64,000 nucleotides of DNA, taken from positions 1 to 64,000 of the forward strand of contig CABQLY010000005.1 of the NCBI GenBank assembly GCA_902465155.1, in the 5' to 3' direction. The notes beneath the pieces are model-generated. The model worked only from the letters and a program-made list of their open reading frames with translations, ran no database searches and had not been told where the DNA came from. This DNA is from an uncultured Oscillospiraceae bacterium. GTDB taxonomy: Bacteria > Bacillota > Clostridia > Oscillospirales > Acutalibacteraceae. The translations under genes and the position numbers were made by a program. Positions within the stretch are counted from its first letter, which is position 1. Each line of letters starts with the position of its first letter. This document shows, one piece after another, positions 42,750 through 51,011 of this stretch.

Positions 42750-44030
42750 ATGCGTATTGAGGAATTAAAAAACAGCATTGCGGCAGGGGATTTTGACCGC
42801 GATTTTGAGCTGCTTTACAACGAGCATGAATTGGCCCGCGCCCGCTACACGGCGGCGGCCAACCGCTTTACCGAGCTTTACGGCGAGGGCGAGGGCGCCC
42901 GCCTGTTTAGCGCGCCCGGCCGTACCGAGGTGGGCGGTAACCACACCGACCACCAGCACGGCTGCGTGCTGGCCGGCAGCGTTAATTTAGATGTTATTGC
43001 CGTTGCCGCCCCGAATAACGATGGCGTGGTTCGCATTAAATCACACGGGTTTGAGATGGACGAAATTAACCTGAACACCTTAACGCCGGTGGCGGCCGAA
43101 AACGGCAGGGCCGCAGCGCTTATTCGCGGAATGTGCGCCTTTTTTAAACAAGAGGGCTACCAAATTGGCGGCTTTAACGCCTACACCACCTCAAATGTTT
43201 TAAAAGGCTCCGGGCTTTCCAGCTCGGCCGCGTTTGAGGTTTTGGTAGGGGTTATTTTAAACAACTTTTACAACGGCGGCACCGCAGCCAGCGCCGTTAC
43301 CATTGCCAAGCTTGCCCAAAAGGCCGAAAACGAATTTTTTGGCAAGCCCTGCGGGTTAATGGACCAAATGGCCAGCTCGGTAGGCGGCTTTACCGCCATT
43401 GATTTTAATAACCCGGCCGACCCGATTATTGAAAAGGTTAGCTTTGACCTTGCCGCCCACGGGCACAGCCTTTGCATTGTTAACACCGGCGGCAACCACG
43501 CCGATTTAACCGAGGATTACGCCGCCATTACCCGGCAGTGCAAGCAGGTTAGCAAGGCGCTGGGCAAAGAGTTTTTGCGCGAGGTAGATGAATCGGCCTT
43601 TTATGGCAGTATTGCCGCGTTAAGGGACGAATTTGGCGACCGTGCCGTGCTGCGCAGCATGCACTTTTTTGCCGATAATAAACGCGCCGTTGCCGAAAAG
43701 CAGGCTCTGCAGCGAGACGATTTTAACGCCTTTTTAAAGCTGATTAACGAATCGGGCAATTCCTCGTTTAAATATCTGCAAAATGTGTTCTCGGCTTCGG
43801 CGCCGGAGGAACAGGGCCTTTCCTTAGCCTTAGCTTTAACCGAGCGGTACTTAAACGGCCTTGGCGCCTGCCGCGTGCACGGCGGCGGCTTTGCCGGAAC
43901 CATTCAGGCCTTTGTACCCACCAATATGCTGGCCGGGTACAAAGAAATGATAGAAGATGTTTTTGGCCGCGGCAATTGCCATGTTTTAAACATTCGCCCG
44001 GTTGGGGGCTACGCCTTAACCGGCAAATAA
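42750..44030 (+). CDS. galK: Galactokinase-type GHMP kinase
   Basis: The 426-residue enzyme most likely phosphorylates galactose at C1. It has the sugar-binding motif GRTEVGGNHTDHQHG (near residue 54), the ATP loop GSGLSSSAAFEV and the C-terminal ACRVHGGGFAGTIQ. The NHTDHQ form differs slightly from the GEHTDY of classical GalK but occurs in Clostridia; a related sugar is possible. AAAGGGG serves the ATG at 42750, so the upstream codons are not used. No galT or galE is adjacent. Confidence 0.88.
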   Translation: MRIEELKNSIAAGDFDRDFELLYNEHELARARYTAAANRFTELYGEGEGARLFSAPGRTEVGGNHTDHQHGCVLAGSVNLDVIAVAAPNNDGVVRIKSHGFEMDEINLNTLTPVAAENGRAAALIRGMCAFFKQEGYQIGGFNAYTTSNVLKGSGLSSSAAFEVLVGVILNNFYNGGTAASAVTIAKLAQKAENEFFGKPCGLMDQMASSVGGFTAIDFNNPADPIIEKVSFDLAAHGHSLCIVNTGGNHADLTEDYAAITRQCKQVSKALGKEFLREVDESAFYGSIAALRDEFGDRAVLRSMHFFADNKRAVAEKQALQRDDFNAFLKLINESGNSSFKYLQNVFSASAPEEQGLSLALALTERYLNGLGACRVHGGGFAGTIQAFVPTNMLAGYKEMIEDVFGRGNCHVLNIRPVGGYALTGK

Positions 44031-44054
44031 ATTAATTTTAAACGGGTGAGAATA

Positions 44055-44513
44055 ATGAAAAAATTACTGTTTCGCACCGCTTTACTGTGCGGGGTGGCCG
44101 CTTTTGCAGCCTTAACCTTTACCGCCTGTAAGGGCAAAAAAACCGAAAACAGCAGCACTACCAATTCTTTGCCGGCAAACGCCTCTATGGCCGAAAACAC
44201 CTCCGGTAATTTAAACGGCAGCTCGCAAGAGGCCAATTCAACCGGTTCTAAGGCGCAGCAGGGCCAAAACGGCACCACCGGCGGCAATAACAGCAAGGGG
44301 AACGATGTTGTTATTGACATTGGTGAGTTGGATTTTAGCTCTACCAAACAAAACAGCAGTAAGCAAAGCGGCGGGGGGCAAACCTCCTCCGGCAAGCCGA
44401 ACAACACCTCCTCCAGCAAGCCGAGCAGTTCCTCGAACAGCCCTAGCAACAGCAGTTCCGCAAAAAATGACGGCTGGACCGGAGATTACATTATTAAAAG
44501 CAAAAACAAATAA
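44055..44513 (+). CDS. Small Ser/Asn-rich lipoprotein
   Basis: The 152-residue protein begins MKKLLF, has a hydrophobic signal segment and a lipobox-like LTFTAC ending at Cys25. The rest is low-complexity Ser, Asn, Gly and Lys, ending in GWTGDYIIKSKNK. A short motif VVIDIGELDFSST breaks the linker. It is probably an exported, lipid-anchored spacer-like protein; no enzymatic domain is visible. GGGTGAG precedes the ATG. Confidence 0.7.
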   Translation: MKKLLFRTALLCGVAAFAALTFTACKGKKTENSSTTNSLPANASMAENTSGNLNGSSQEANSTGSKAQQGQNGTTGGNNSKGNDVVIDIGELDFSSTKQNSSKQSGGGQTSSGKPNNTSSSKPSSSSNSPSNSSSAKNDGWTGDYIIKSKNK

Positions 44514-44535
44514 TTTTAAAAACTGTTTTTAAAAT

Positions 44536-44574
44536 CAGTAACAGGGCGTAAAAGCCTTGTTACTGGTTTGTTTT
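44536..44574 (+). terminator. Terminator after the lipoprotein gene
   Basis: CAGTAACAGGGC (44536-44547) pairs with GCCTTGTTACTG (44554-44565) and is followed by GTTTGTTTT. Confidence 0.88.
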
Positions 44575-44647
44575 CGTATTGCTGTGGGGAAATTTTTGCA
44601 AAGCAGCGAATTATTGGCGGTGCGAGCATTTAGCAGGGGGCTTTATA

Positions 44648-45472
44648 GTGGCAGATAACAGACCGATCGGCGTTTTTGATTCCGGCCTGGGCGGGCTTAC
44701 CGTAGTACGGGAGCTGAAAAAAATTTTAAAAAATGAAAGCATTGTGTATTTTGGCGATACGGCGCGGGTGCCCTACGGCAACCGCAGCGCCCAAACGGTT
44801 TGCCGCTACGCAAAAGAGGATGAGCATTTTTTGCTTACCAAAAATGTTAAAATGATTATTGCGGCTTGCGGTACGGTATCTTCCGTTGCGGGGGCGGCGG
44901 CCAAGGGGCTGCCGGTGCCTTATTTTGAGATGGTTACCCCGGCGGCCGAGGCCGCCGTTGCACAAACCCAAAACCAAAGAATCGGCGTAATTGGCACGGC
45001 GGCAACCGTTAATAGCAAGGCGCACGCTAAAAAAATATTAAGCCTGCTGCCAACGGCGCAAATAACAGCCGTTAGCTGCCCGCTGTTTGTGCCGCTGGTA
45101 GAGGCGGGGTGGATCCAAAAAGGCGACCCGGTTACCACCGCTACCGTTGCCCGCTACTTACAGCCGCTGCGGCAGGCGGGGGTAGATACCTTAATTATGG
45201 GCTGCACCCACTACCCGGCCATTGCCGAAACCATTGCCGCCTACATGGGCCCCGGGGTGCAGCTAATTAACATGGGCACCCCGGTTGCCAAAAAGGTAGA
45301 CCGCTTTTTGCAGCAGCATGGGCTTGGCGCCACTGCCCCGGCAACCTACCGCTATTATGTAACCGACAGAATGGATTCTTTTTCCAGCATTGCGGCGGTT
45401 TTGTTGGGGGAAAACATTGAAGACCGGGTGCAGACTATTGAGCTGAACCAATTAACGGAGGAGCAGCCGTGA
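44648..45472 (+). CDS. murI: Glutamate racemase
   Basis: The 274-residue enzyme supplies D-glutamate for peptidoglycan. It begins IGVFDSGLGGLTVVREL; the two catalytic cysteines are C74 (IIAACGTVSS) and C186 (MGCTHYPAI), with D11 and H188. The usual AACNT motif reads AACGT here. The GTG at 44648 is chosen because GGGGG lies just upstream and the family N-terminus begins there. Its stop overlaps the DUF1934 start (GTGA). Confidence 0.95.
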   Translation: MADNRPIGVFDSGLGGLTVVRELKKILKNESIVYFGDTARVPYGNRSAQTVCRYAKEDEHFLLTKNVKMIIAACGTVSSVAGAAAKGLPVPYFEMVTPAAEAAVAQTQNQRIGVIGTAATVNSKAHAKKILSLLPTAQITAVSCPLFVPLVEAGWIQKGDPVTTATVARYLQPLRQAGVDTLIMGCTHYPAIAETIAAYMGPGVQLINMGTPVAKKVDRFLQQHGLGATAPATYRYYVTDRMDSFSSIAAVLLGENIEDRVQTIELNQLTEEQP

Positions 45473-45894
45473 CTGACGCTACCGTAACGGTGCAAACCGT
45501 GAACCTGGTTCAGGGGGAAAAAAGCAGCTTTAAAACCCGCTGTAACGGCACCTATTTTTACAAAAACGGCATGGCTATTGTGCAATACACCGATGTACTG
45601 TACGGCGACGCCGAGCAGGAAATTAAAACCTCGGTAAAAATTTTTAACAACACGGTAACCCTTACCCGAAACGGCGAGACCCAAAGCCGCATTGTTATTA
45701 CGCCGGGCCAGCGGCAGGCCTGCGTTTACGAAACGCCCTACGGCAGCTTTGTTTTTGGCTTTACCGGCGAAAAGCTGCGCCACCGTTTTACCGAGCAGGG
45801 CGGCGAGCTGTTTGTGCGCTACCGGGTAGATACCGAAAAACAGCCCCTGCAAACCAACGAAATTACCCTAAAAGTTAGGAAGTGCGAACCATGA
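45469..45894 (+). CDS. DUF1934 (YwiB-like) protein
   Basis: The 141-residue protein is predicted to be a small beta-barrel of the DUF1934/YwiB family, of unknown function. It starts with GTG inside the murI stop codon, behind GGAGGAG, and its end overlaps argS. In Bacillus subtilis ywiB also precedes argS, so this adjacency is conserved. YFYKNGMAIVQYTD and RHRFTEQGGELFVRYRVD are its more conserved-looking parts. Confidence 0.85.
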   Translation: MTDATVTVQTVNLVQGEKSSFKTRCNGTYFYKNGMAIVQYTDVLYGDAEQEIKTSVKIFNNTVTLTRNGETQSRIVITPGQRQACVYETPYGSFVFGFTGEKLRHRFTEQGGELFVRYRVDTEKQPLQTNEITLKVRKCEP

Positions 45895-47576
45895 CAGACA
45901 TGGCAACCAAAATAAAAGCAGAAATTAAAGAAATGATTTTAGCCGCAGCCGGCCAGGCGGTTGCAAGCGGCGCGTTTTCGGCGGCGCCGCTGCCCGGCTT
46001 TAATATTGAAAGCCCGGCTGACCGTGCCCACGGCGATTTTGCCGTAAACGCCGCCATGGTTTGGGCCAAGGCGCTGCACCGGGCCCCGCGCGCCATTGCC
46101 GAAACGCTGCTGCAAAATATGCAGCCAAACCCGCTGGTTACAAGGGTAGAAATTGCCGGCCCGGGCTTTATTAATTTTTACCTTAGCAACGCCTATTACG
46201 CCGGCGTTTTGCAGGCGGTGTTTAACGCCGGCAGCAATTACGGCCGCAGCAATTACGGTAAGGGCAAAACCGTTTTGGTAGAGTTTGTTTCGGCCAACCC
46301 TACCGGCCCTATGCACATTGGCAACGCCCGCGGCGGCGCCCTGGGCGACGGCATTGCCGCCGCTTACGACTGGGCCGGCTATGCCGTTTCGCGCGAGTTT
46401 TATGTAAACGACGCCGGCAACCAAATTAACAAATTTAAAATTTCGTTAGAGGCGCGGTATTTGCAGCTGTTTGACCCCACCGTGCAAATTTCCGAGGACG
46501 CCTATTTGGGGGAGGATATTACCGCCCACGCCAAGGCCTTTGCCGAGCTGAACGGCGATAAATATTTAAACACCAGCGCCGAGGAGCGGCAAAACGCCCT
46601 GTGCGATTTTGCCCTGCCGAAAAACATTGCCAAATTAAAATCGGACCTTGAAAAATACCGCATTACCTACGACCGCTGGTATTTAGAAAGCTCGCTGCAC
46701 GAAAGCGGCAAGGTTGCCGAGATTATTGAAAAGCTGAAAAAAACCGGCTACACCTACGAGCAGGAGGGCGCTTTGTGGCTGCGCTCTACCGAGCTGGGGG
46801 ACGAAAAAGACCGCGTTTTGGTGCGTGCCAACGGCGTGCCAACCTACTTAGTGCCGGATATTGCCTACCATTACGACAAGCTGGTAACCCGCAATTTTGA
46901 TTTAGCAATTGATGTTTTAGGGGCCGACCACCACGGCTACATTGCCCGTATGATGGCGGCGTTAACCGCCCTGGGCGCCCCGGCCGACCGGTTGAAAATG
47001 GTTATTATGCAAATGGTTCGGCTAATTAAAAACGGCGAGACCTACAAGCTTTCTAAACGATCCGGCAAGGCCGTAACGTTGGAAACGCTGTTAGACGAGG
47101 TGCCGATTGACGCAGCCCGTTATATTTTTAACTCCAAAGAGCCAAATACGCACCTGGAGTTTGATTTAGACCTGGCGGTAGAGCAATCCAGCCAAAACCC
47201 GGTTTACTATGTACAATACGCGCACGCGCGCATTTGCAGCATTTTGCGCAACCTAAAGGCCGAGGGTATTGAGCCGCAACCGTGTACCACCGAGCAGCTT
47301 TGCCTGCTAACGCAGCCGGCCGAGCGGGAGCTGATTGTGCATATTTCGGCCCTGCCGCAAACCATTGTAAACGCAGCCCTTAATTTTGACCCGGCCATTA
47401 TTACAAAATTCGCTTACGATTTGGCTTCCCTTTTTCACCGCTTTTACAACAGCTGCCGCGTAAAGGGCGAGGCGCCCGATTTAATGCAGGCAAGGTTAGC
47501 GCTTTGCGTTGCCACCAAAACCGCTTTGGCCAATGTGCTTTCGCTTTTAAAAATTACGGCGCCCGAGCAAATGTAG
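45891..47576 (+). CDS. argS: Arginyl-tRNA synthetase
   Basis: The 561-residue class I synthetase charges tRNA(Arg). VEFVSANPTGPMHIGNARGG without its flanks carries the HIGH-type signature, FYVNDAGNQINKF follows, and KLSKRSGK is the KMSKS-type loop. A DALR anticodon-binding domain ends the protein. The ATG at 45891 overlaps the DUF1934 stop (ATGA) and has AGGAAG at good spacing; a GTG 9 bp earlier is possible. It is last in the murI-DUF1934-argS operon; no T-box is present. Confidence 0.96.
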   Translation: MTDMATKIKAEIKEMILAAAGQAVASGAFSAAPLPGFNIESPADRAHGDFAVNAAMVWAKALHRAPRAIAETLLQNMQPNPLVTRVEIAGPGFINFYLSNAYYAGVLQAVFNAGSNYGRSNYGKGKTVLVEFVSANPTGPMHIGNARGGALGDGIAAAYDWAGYAVSREFYVNDAGNQINKFKISLEARYLQLFDPTVQISEDAYLGEDITAHAKAFAELNGDKYLNTSAEERQNALCDFALPKNIAKLKSDLEKYRITYDRWYLESSLHESGKVAEIIEKLKKTGYTYEQEGALWLRSTELGDEKDRVLVRANGVPTYLVPDIAYHYDKLVTRNFDLAIDVLGADHHGYIARMMAALTALGAPADRLKMVIMQMVRLIKNGETYKLSKRSGKAVTLETLLDEVPIDAARYIFNSKEPNTHLEFDLDLAVEQSSQNPVYYVQYAHARICSILRNLKAEGIEPQPCTTEQLCLLTQPAERELIVHISALPQTIVNAALNFDPAIITKFAYDLASLFHRFYNSCRVKGEAPDLMQARLALCVATKTALANVLSLLKITAPEQM

Positions 47577-47627
47577 CTTAAAAAACGCGGTGCAAGCACC
47601 GCAGCAAAATTTGGTTTTAGTATTGGC

Positions 47628-47664
47628 AAACCGCAGCACCCAACAATGGGCGCTGCGGTTTTTG
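47628..47664 (+). terminator. Terminator of argS operon
   Basis: AAACCGCAGC pairs with GCTGCGGTTT, with an inner CCCA/TGGG, followed by a T run. Confidence 0.85.
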
Positions 47665-47837
47665 CTTGCGTTAGGGGGCTTTGTAGCCCTTGTGCCAACC
47701 GGTTATTTAACAAAAGGTTGCTTTTTTAACTGCCAAAACCGGGGGAGGGGGGTAAAGTTTCCTGCCCCAAAGCCGGGGCCGGCCTTTGCCCCAAGCCGGT
47801 GGGGCAAAAGCTGCGCCAAAGCGGCAAGCGGCGTTTT

Positions 47838-47925
47838 ACGCTAAAATGGGGGGTGCTAAAACCGTGGTGTTTATAGCTTTGCGCTAAAACCGTGGGTGCC
47901 AATAGGTTTGTGTTAAAACCGGGCG
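47838..47925. repeat. Degenerate repeat, 14-15 bp unit
   Basis: Units like GCTAAAACCGTGGG have CTAAAA (or TTAAAA) at 47841, 47856, 47884 and 47913, spaced 15, 28 and 29 bp, which are multiples of about 14.5. Confidence 0.65.
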
Positions 47926-47938
47926 GCAGGCAGCAGGG

Positions 47939-48793
47939 TTAAACCGTTCCGGTAATTTTTAAAACGGCCGTGCCGGGGGTAACGGTCCACTCGCCGGTGG
48001 CGGCGTTTTGCGTGTAGGTTGCCGCCGGTACGGTAATGCGGCCGGCTACGCTGGCAAATTGCCCGGTAGCGGTGTTATAGGTGTAATCGGTTGTGGCGGT
48101 AAGGGCCGCGCCGTTTAAGGTAACGGCTAAATTTTTTAAAATGGGGGTAAAGGTGTCGGTAACTACAACGGCGTCGTCGGCGGTGGTGGCGGTGTTGCCG
48201 TAGTTTTGAATAACAAAGGTGTAGGTTATGGGCTCGTTGGCCGTTACGGTAGCCGGGCAAACCGATTTGCTAATGGTTAAATCTACCGCAGTGTTGTTCC
48301 CAACCGTTTGCGTTACGGTAATGGGGTTGGCTAAGGCCGGGCCAGTAAGGGTGGCGGTGTTGGTAATTTCGGCCTCCTCCCCAAAGGGGGCAAAGCGGTT
48401 TACCGTTGCTCTGTAAACCAGCAGCGCGTTGCCGCCGGCCGGCACGGTAACCCCGCTAATGGTTAGGGGCGGGCCGGCCGTTACCGTTGGCGCCGCCTGT
48501 AAAACGCCGTTTTGGTAATAGCGTAACGAGCCGGCCGTGTAATCCAGCGGTGTTAAATTCAGCGCGCCTAAGGTGTAGGCGCCAAGGTTATCGGTAACCG
48601 TAATGCCGGTAATGTCGGCCGCGCCGGTGTTGTTTAGGCTAATCAGGTAGGTTACGGCGTCGCCGGGTTTATAATCCTCGTTCAGGGTAGATTTTGTGGC
48701 CGAAATCACCTCTAAAAGCTCGCCGGTTACGGTGTTGGAATCGGTAGAGGTGTTGTTGTAGGAAAGGGTTGCTTTATTATAAAAGGTTGCCAT
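47939..48793 (-). CDS. DUF11-repeat protein
   Basis: The 284-residue protein has two DUF11-type Ig-like repeats: VTYLISLNNTGAADITGITVTDNLG (about 48-72, split in reading) and ITYTFVIQNYGNTATTADDAVVVTD (about 190-214). The opening ATFYNKATLSYNN...SNTVTGELLEV is shared with proteins common in gut Clostridia. There is no signal peptide or cell-wall anchor, which is odd for a DUF11 protein; it could be a spore or self-assembling surface-layer component. AAAGGAGT precedes the ATG. Function is unproved. Confidence 0.8.
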   Translation of the reverse strand: MATFYNKATLSYNNTSTDSNTVTGELLEVISATKSTLNEDYKPGDAVTYLISLNNTGAADITGITVTDNLGAYTLGALNLTPLDYTAGSLRYYQNGVLQAAPTVTAGPPLTISGVTVPAGGNALLVYRATVNRFAPFGEEAEITNTATLTGPALANPITVTQTVGNNTAVDLTISKSVCPATVTANEPITYTFVIQNYGNTATTADDAVVVTDTFTPILKNLAVTLNGAALTATTDYTYNTATGQFASVAGRITVPAATYTQNAATGEWTVTPGTAVLKITGTV

Positions 48794-48898
48794 ATCATTA
48801 CTCCTTTGGTTTGCGTTTTGTTTAGGCTTGTAAGGCCGGCCTAAAACGGCTTGGCCTACATTACAAAATATGCCGGCAAAAAACTTTTGGTGAAAGGG

Positions 48899-48928
48899 TT
48901 GACAATAGAATAAAAAGGGGAGTATAAT
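48899..48928 (+). promoter_or_regulatory. Promoter of the TetR-ABC operon
   Basis: TTGACA (48899-48904), 18 bp and TATAAT (48923-48928). Confidence 0.8.
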
Positions 48929-48946
48929 AATACCATATTAAATAAC

Positions 48947-48980
48947 ACATCGTTATACATTTGTTAATATATAACGAATG
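48947..48980. promoter_or_regulatory. Candidate TetR operator
   Basis: CGTTATA (48951-48957) and TATAACG (48970-48976) form an inverted repeat that extends imperfectly outwards (ACAT.../...AATGT). It lies just downstream of the -10, where a bound repressor would block transcription. It is most likely the autoregulatory site of the TetR protein encoded next. Confidence 0.6.
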
Positions 48981-49005
48981 TAATTTGATAAAGGAGGGAT
49001 CGCCA

Positions 49006-49587
49006 TTGCCGGCCGCTAAAAGAATAACGGGGGAGGAGATTATTTCTGCGGCGTTTTGTGTGCTGCGTGAAAGCGGGTTTGCCGCGGTAAATGCCCGCAG
49101 TGTTGCAAAAAAGCTGGGCTGCTCCACCCAGCCCATTTACCTTTGCTTTAAAAACATGAAGGAGCTAAAAGCCGCCCTAACTGCCCGTGCCGCACAGCAG
49201 CATATAGAGCAGGTGCGGCGTTCCATTCGGGAAAACAACGGCTCCCGCAGCCGTTACAGCGACTACGGCATTGGCTTTGTTCGGTTTGCCGAGCAGGAAA
49301 AGCAGCTGTTTCGTTGGCTTTATTTAGAGGAGGGGCAGTTAGGCAAACAGCAGTACGATGTTTTGCTGCCCGAGATTATTGACATTATTGTTAAAGAATT
49401 TGGGTACACCCGGCAGGTGGCACAGGCCCTGCACCGGGATATGACCTATTATTCTTACGGTTTGGCCGTTTTGGCAAATAACCGTGCTGTGCATTTAACC
49501 AACGAGGAGTTGTTTTTGGCCTTAAACCGGGAGTTTCGGGCGCTAACGGCCATTTACGGGGTTGGCGCAAAGCAAAAAATTGAATAA
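49006..49587 (+). CDS. TetR/AcrR-family transcriptional regulator
   Basis: The 193-residue protein has an N-terminal TetR helix-turn-helix (ITGEEIISAAFCVLRESGF, then NARSVAKKLGCSTQPIYLCF) and a helical C-terminal ligand domain. AAAGGAGGG lies 7 bp before a TTG at 49006, which is the likely start; the ATG-like upstream codons have no such site. It heads an operon with a LiaF-like protein and an ABC exporter, which it presumably represses. Confidence 0.9.
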   Translation: MPAAKRITGEEIISAAFCVLRESGFAAVNARSVAKKLGCSTQPIYLCFKNMKELKAALTARAAQQHIEQVRRSIRENNGSRSRYSDYGIGFVRFAEQEKQLFRWLYLEEGQLGKQQYDVLLPEIIDIIVKEFGYTRQVAQALHRDMTYYSYGLAVLANNRAVHLTNEELFLALNREFRALTAIYGVGAKQKIE

Positions 49588-49599
49588 AGGGGATTTTTT

Positions 49600-50280
49600 A
49601 TGAAAAAACTAAACGGAGTTTTGTGGGGCTTGGTGCTGGTAATTTTCGGCACGATTTTGGCGTTAAACGCCTTTGGCATTATTGCGGTTGATTTATTATT
49701 TTCGGGCTGGTGGACGCTGTTTATTATTGTACCAAGCGCTATTAATTTAATTACGGAGCGAAATAAATGGGGCAGCCTAATTTGCCTTGGCATTGGGGTA
49801 TTTTTGCTGCTTTGCTGCCAAAAGGTTTTGGCCTTTTCGCTTGTTTGGAAGCTGCTGCTGCCAACCGTTTTGGTGCTGGTTGGCGTTAAAATTATTTTTG
49901 GCTCCCTGTTTTCTGCCAACCGGCGGCAAATAGAGCAGCTAAACAGCCGCGCAAAGGGGCAAAAATGCGGCACGGCTGTTTTTTCGGGCAGCGAGCTAAA
50001 ATTTTCGGGCGAGGTGTTTGAGGGCACCACGCTTACCGCGGTATTCGGCGGGGTAGAGTGCGACCTGCGCGGCGCTATTATTAACCACGACTGTGTGGTG
50101 AACGCAACAGCCATTTTTGGCGGGGTAGATATTTTTGTGCCCGAGGGTGTTTTGGTTAAAACCTATTCCACCGCGTTTTTTGGCGGCGTTGGCGAAAAGA
50201 AAAGGCCGCAGCCGGCGGCCGGTATGCCAACCCTTTACATAAACGCAACCTGCCTGTTTGGCGGGGTAGATATTAAATAG
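49600..50280 (+). CDS. LiaF-like membrane protein
   Basis: The 226-residue protein has a LiaI/LiaF-type membrane region of four helices (about 1-105; LNGVLWGLVLVIFGTILAL) and a C-terminal beta-helix-like domain with repeated FGGV motifs (AVFGGVECDLRGA, AIFGGVDIFVPEG, AFFGGVGE, CLFGGVDI). Such proteins act in cell-envelope stress sensing in Firmicutes. No LiaRS kinase pair is adjacent; the gene sits between a TetR regulator and an ABC transporter. Confidence 0.85.
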   Translation: MKKLNGVLWGLVLVIFGTILALNAFGIIAVDLLFSGWWTLFIIVPSAINLITERNKWGSLICLGIGVFLLLCCQKVLAFSLVWKLLLPTVLVLVGVKIIFGSLFSANRRQIEQLNSRAKGQKCGTAVFSGSELKFSGEVFEGTTLTAVFGGVECDLRGAIINHDCVVNATAIFGGVDIFVPEGVLVKTYSTAFFGGVGEKKRPQPAAGMPTLYINATCLFGGVDIK

Positions 50281-50297
50281 TTTTTTTGGAGGCTTTT

Positions 50298-51011
50298 ATG
50301 TTAAAAATTGAGCATTTAACAAAAATTTACGGCAGCAAAAAGGCGGTAGACGACCTAAGCCTGCACATTGCCCCCGGCGAAATTTACGGGTTTATTGGTC
50401 ACAACGGGGCCGGCAAAACAACAACCCTTAAAAGCGTTGTTGGCATTTTGCAGTTTGAGCAGGGCGAAATTTACATTAACGGCAAAAGTTTTCGTCAAAA
50501 CCCGTTGGCCTGCAAGCGGGAGCTGGCCTATATTCCCGATAATCCCGATTTGTACGAGTACATGACCGGCCTAAAATACTTAAACTTTATTGCCGATGTT
50601 TTTGGAATTAATTTTGCCCTGCGGCAGCAGCGTATTGCCTACTACGCCAACCTGTTTGAATTAACAAACGACCTGGCGCAGCCTATTGCCGCTTACTCCC
50701 ACGGGATGAAGCAAAAGCTGGCCATTATTGCCGCCTGGCTGCACGAGCCGCGGCTGATTATTATGGACGAACCGTTTGTAGGCTTAGACCCCAAAGCCGC
50801 GCACCTGTTAAAGGGCCTTATGCGGGAGGTTTGCAACAACGGCGGCGCCATTTTCTTTTCCACCCATGTGCTGGAGGTGGCCGAAAAGCTGTGCGATAAG
50901 GTTGCCATTATTAAAAACGGCCGACTTATTCGCTCCGGCACTATGGAGGAGGTTAAGGGTGACGACTCCTTAGAGCAGGTATTTTTAGAGCTGGAGGGTG
51001 AGGTATGTTAA
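50298..51011 (+). CDS. ABC transporter ATP-binding protein
   Basis: The 237-residue ATPase has Walker A GHNGAGKTTT, signature YSHGMKQKL and Walker B LIIMDEPFVGLD. The sequence is of the exporter type (CcmA/NatA-like). TTGGAGG precedes the ATG at 50298. Its end overlaps the permease gene by 7 bp, so the two form one transporter. Confidence 0.92.
   Translation: MLKIEHLTKIYGSKKAVDDLSLHIAPGEIYGFIGHNGAGKTTTLKSVVGILQFEQGEIYINGKSFRQNPLACKRELAYIPDNPDLYEYMTGLKYLNFIADVFGINFALRQQRIAYYANLFELTNDLAQPIAAYSHGMKQKLAIIAAWLHEPRLIIMDEPFVGLDPKAAHLLKGLMREVCNNGGAIFFSTHVLEVAEKLCDKVAIIKNGRLIRSGTMEEVKGDDSLEQVFLELEGEVC

Larger units (their letters stand above)
47577..47938. other. Convergent gap after argS
   Basis: No gene is supported. 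It holds the argS terminator (47628-47664), a GGGGCCGGCC-rich stretch and a repeat array (47838-47925) next to the DUF11 gene. Confidence 0.55.

Noticed and set aside
45850..45900. T-box before argS
   Set aside because: argS starts inside the upstream gene, leaving no leader.
47590..47844. 84-codon reading frame after argS
   Set aside because: It spans the argS terminator and has no ribosome binding site.
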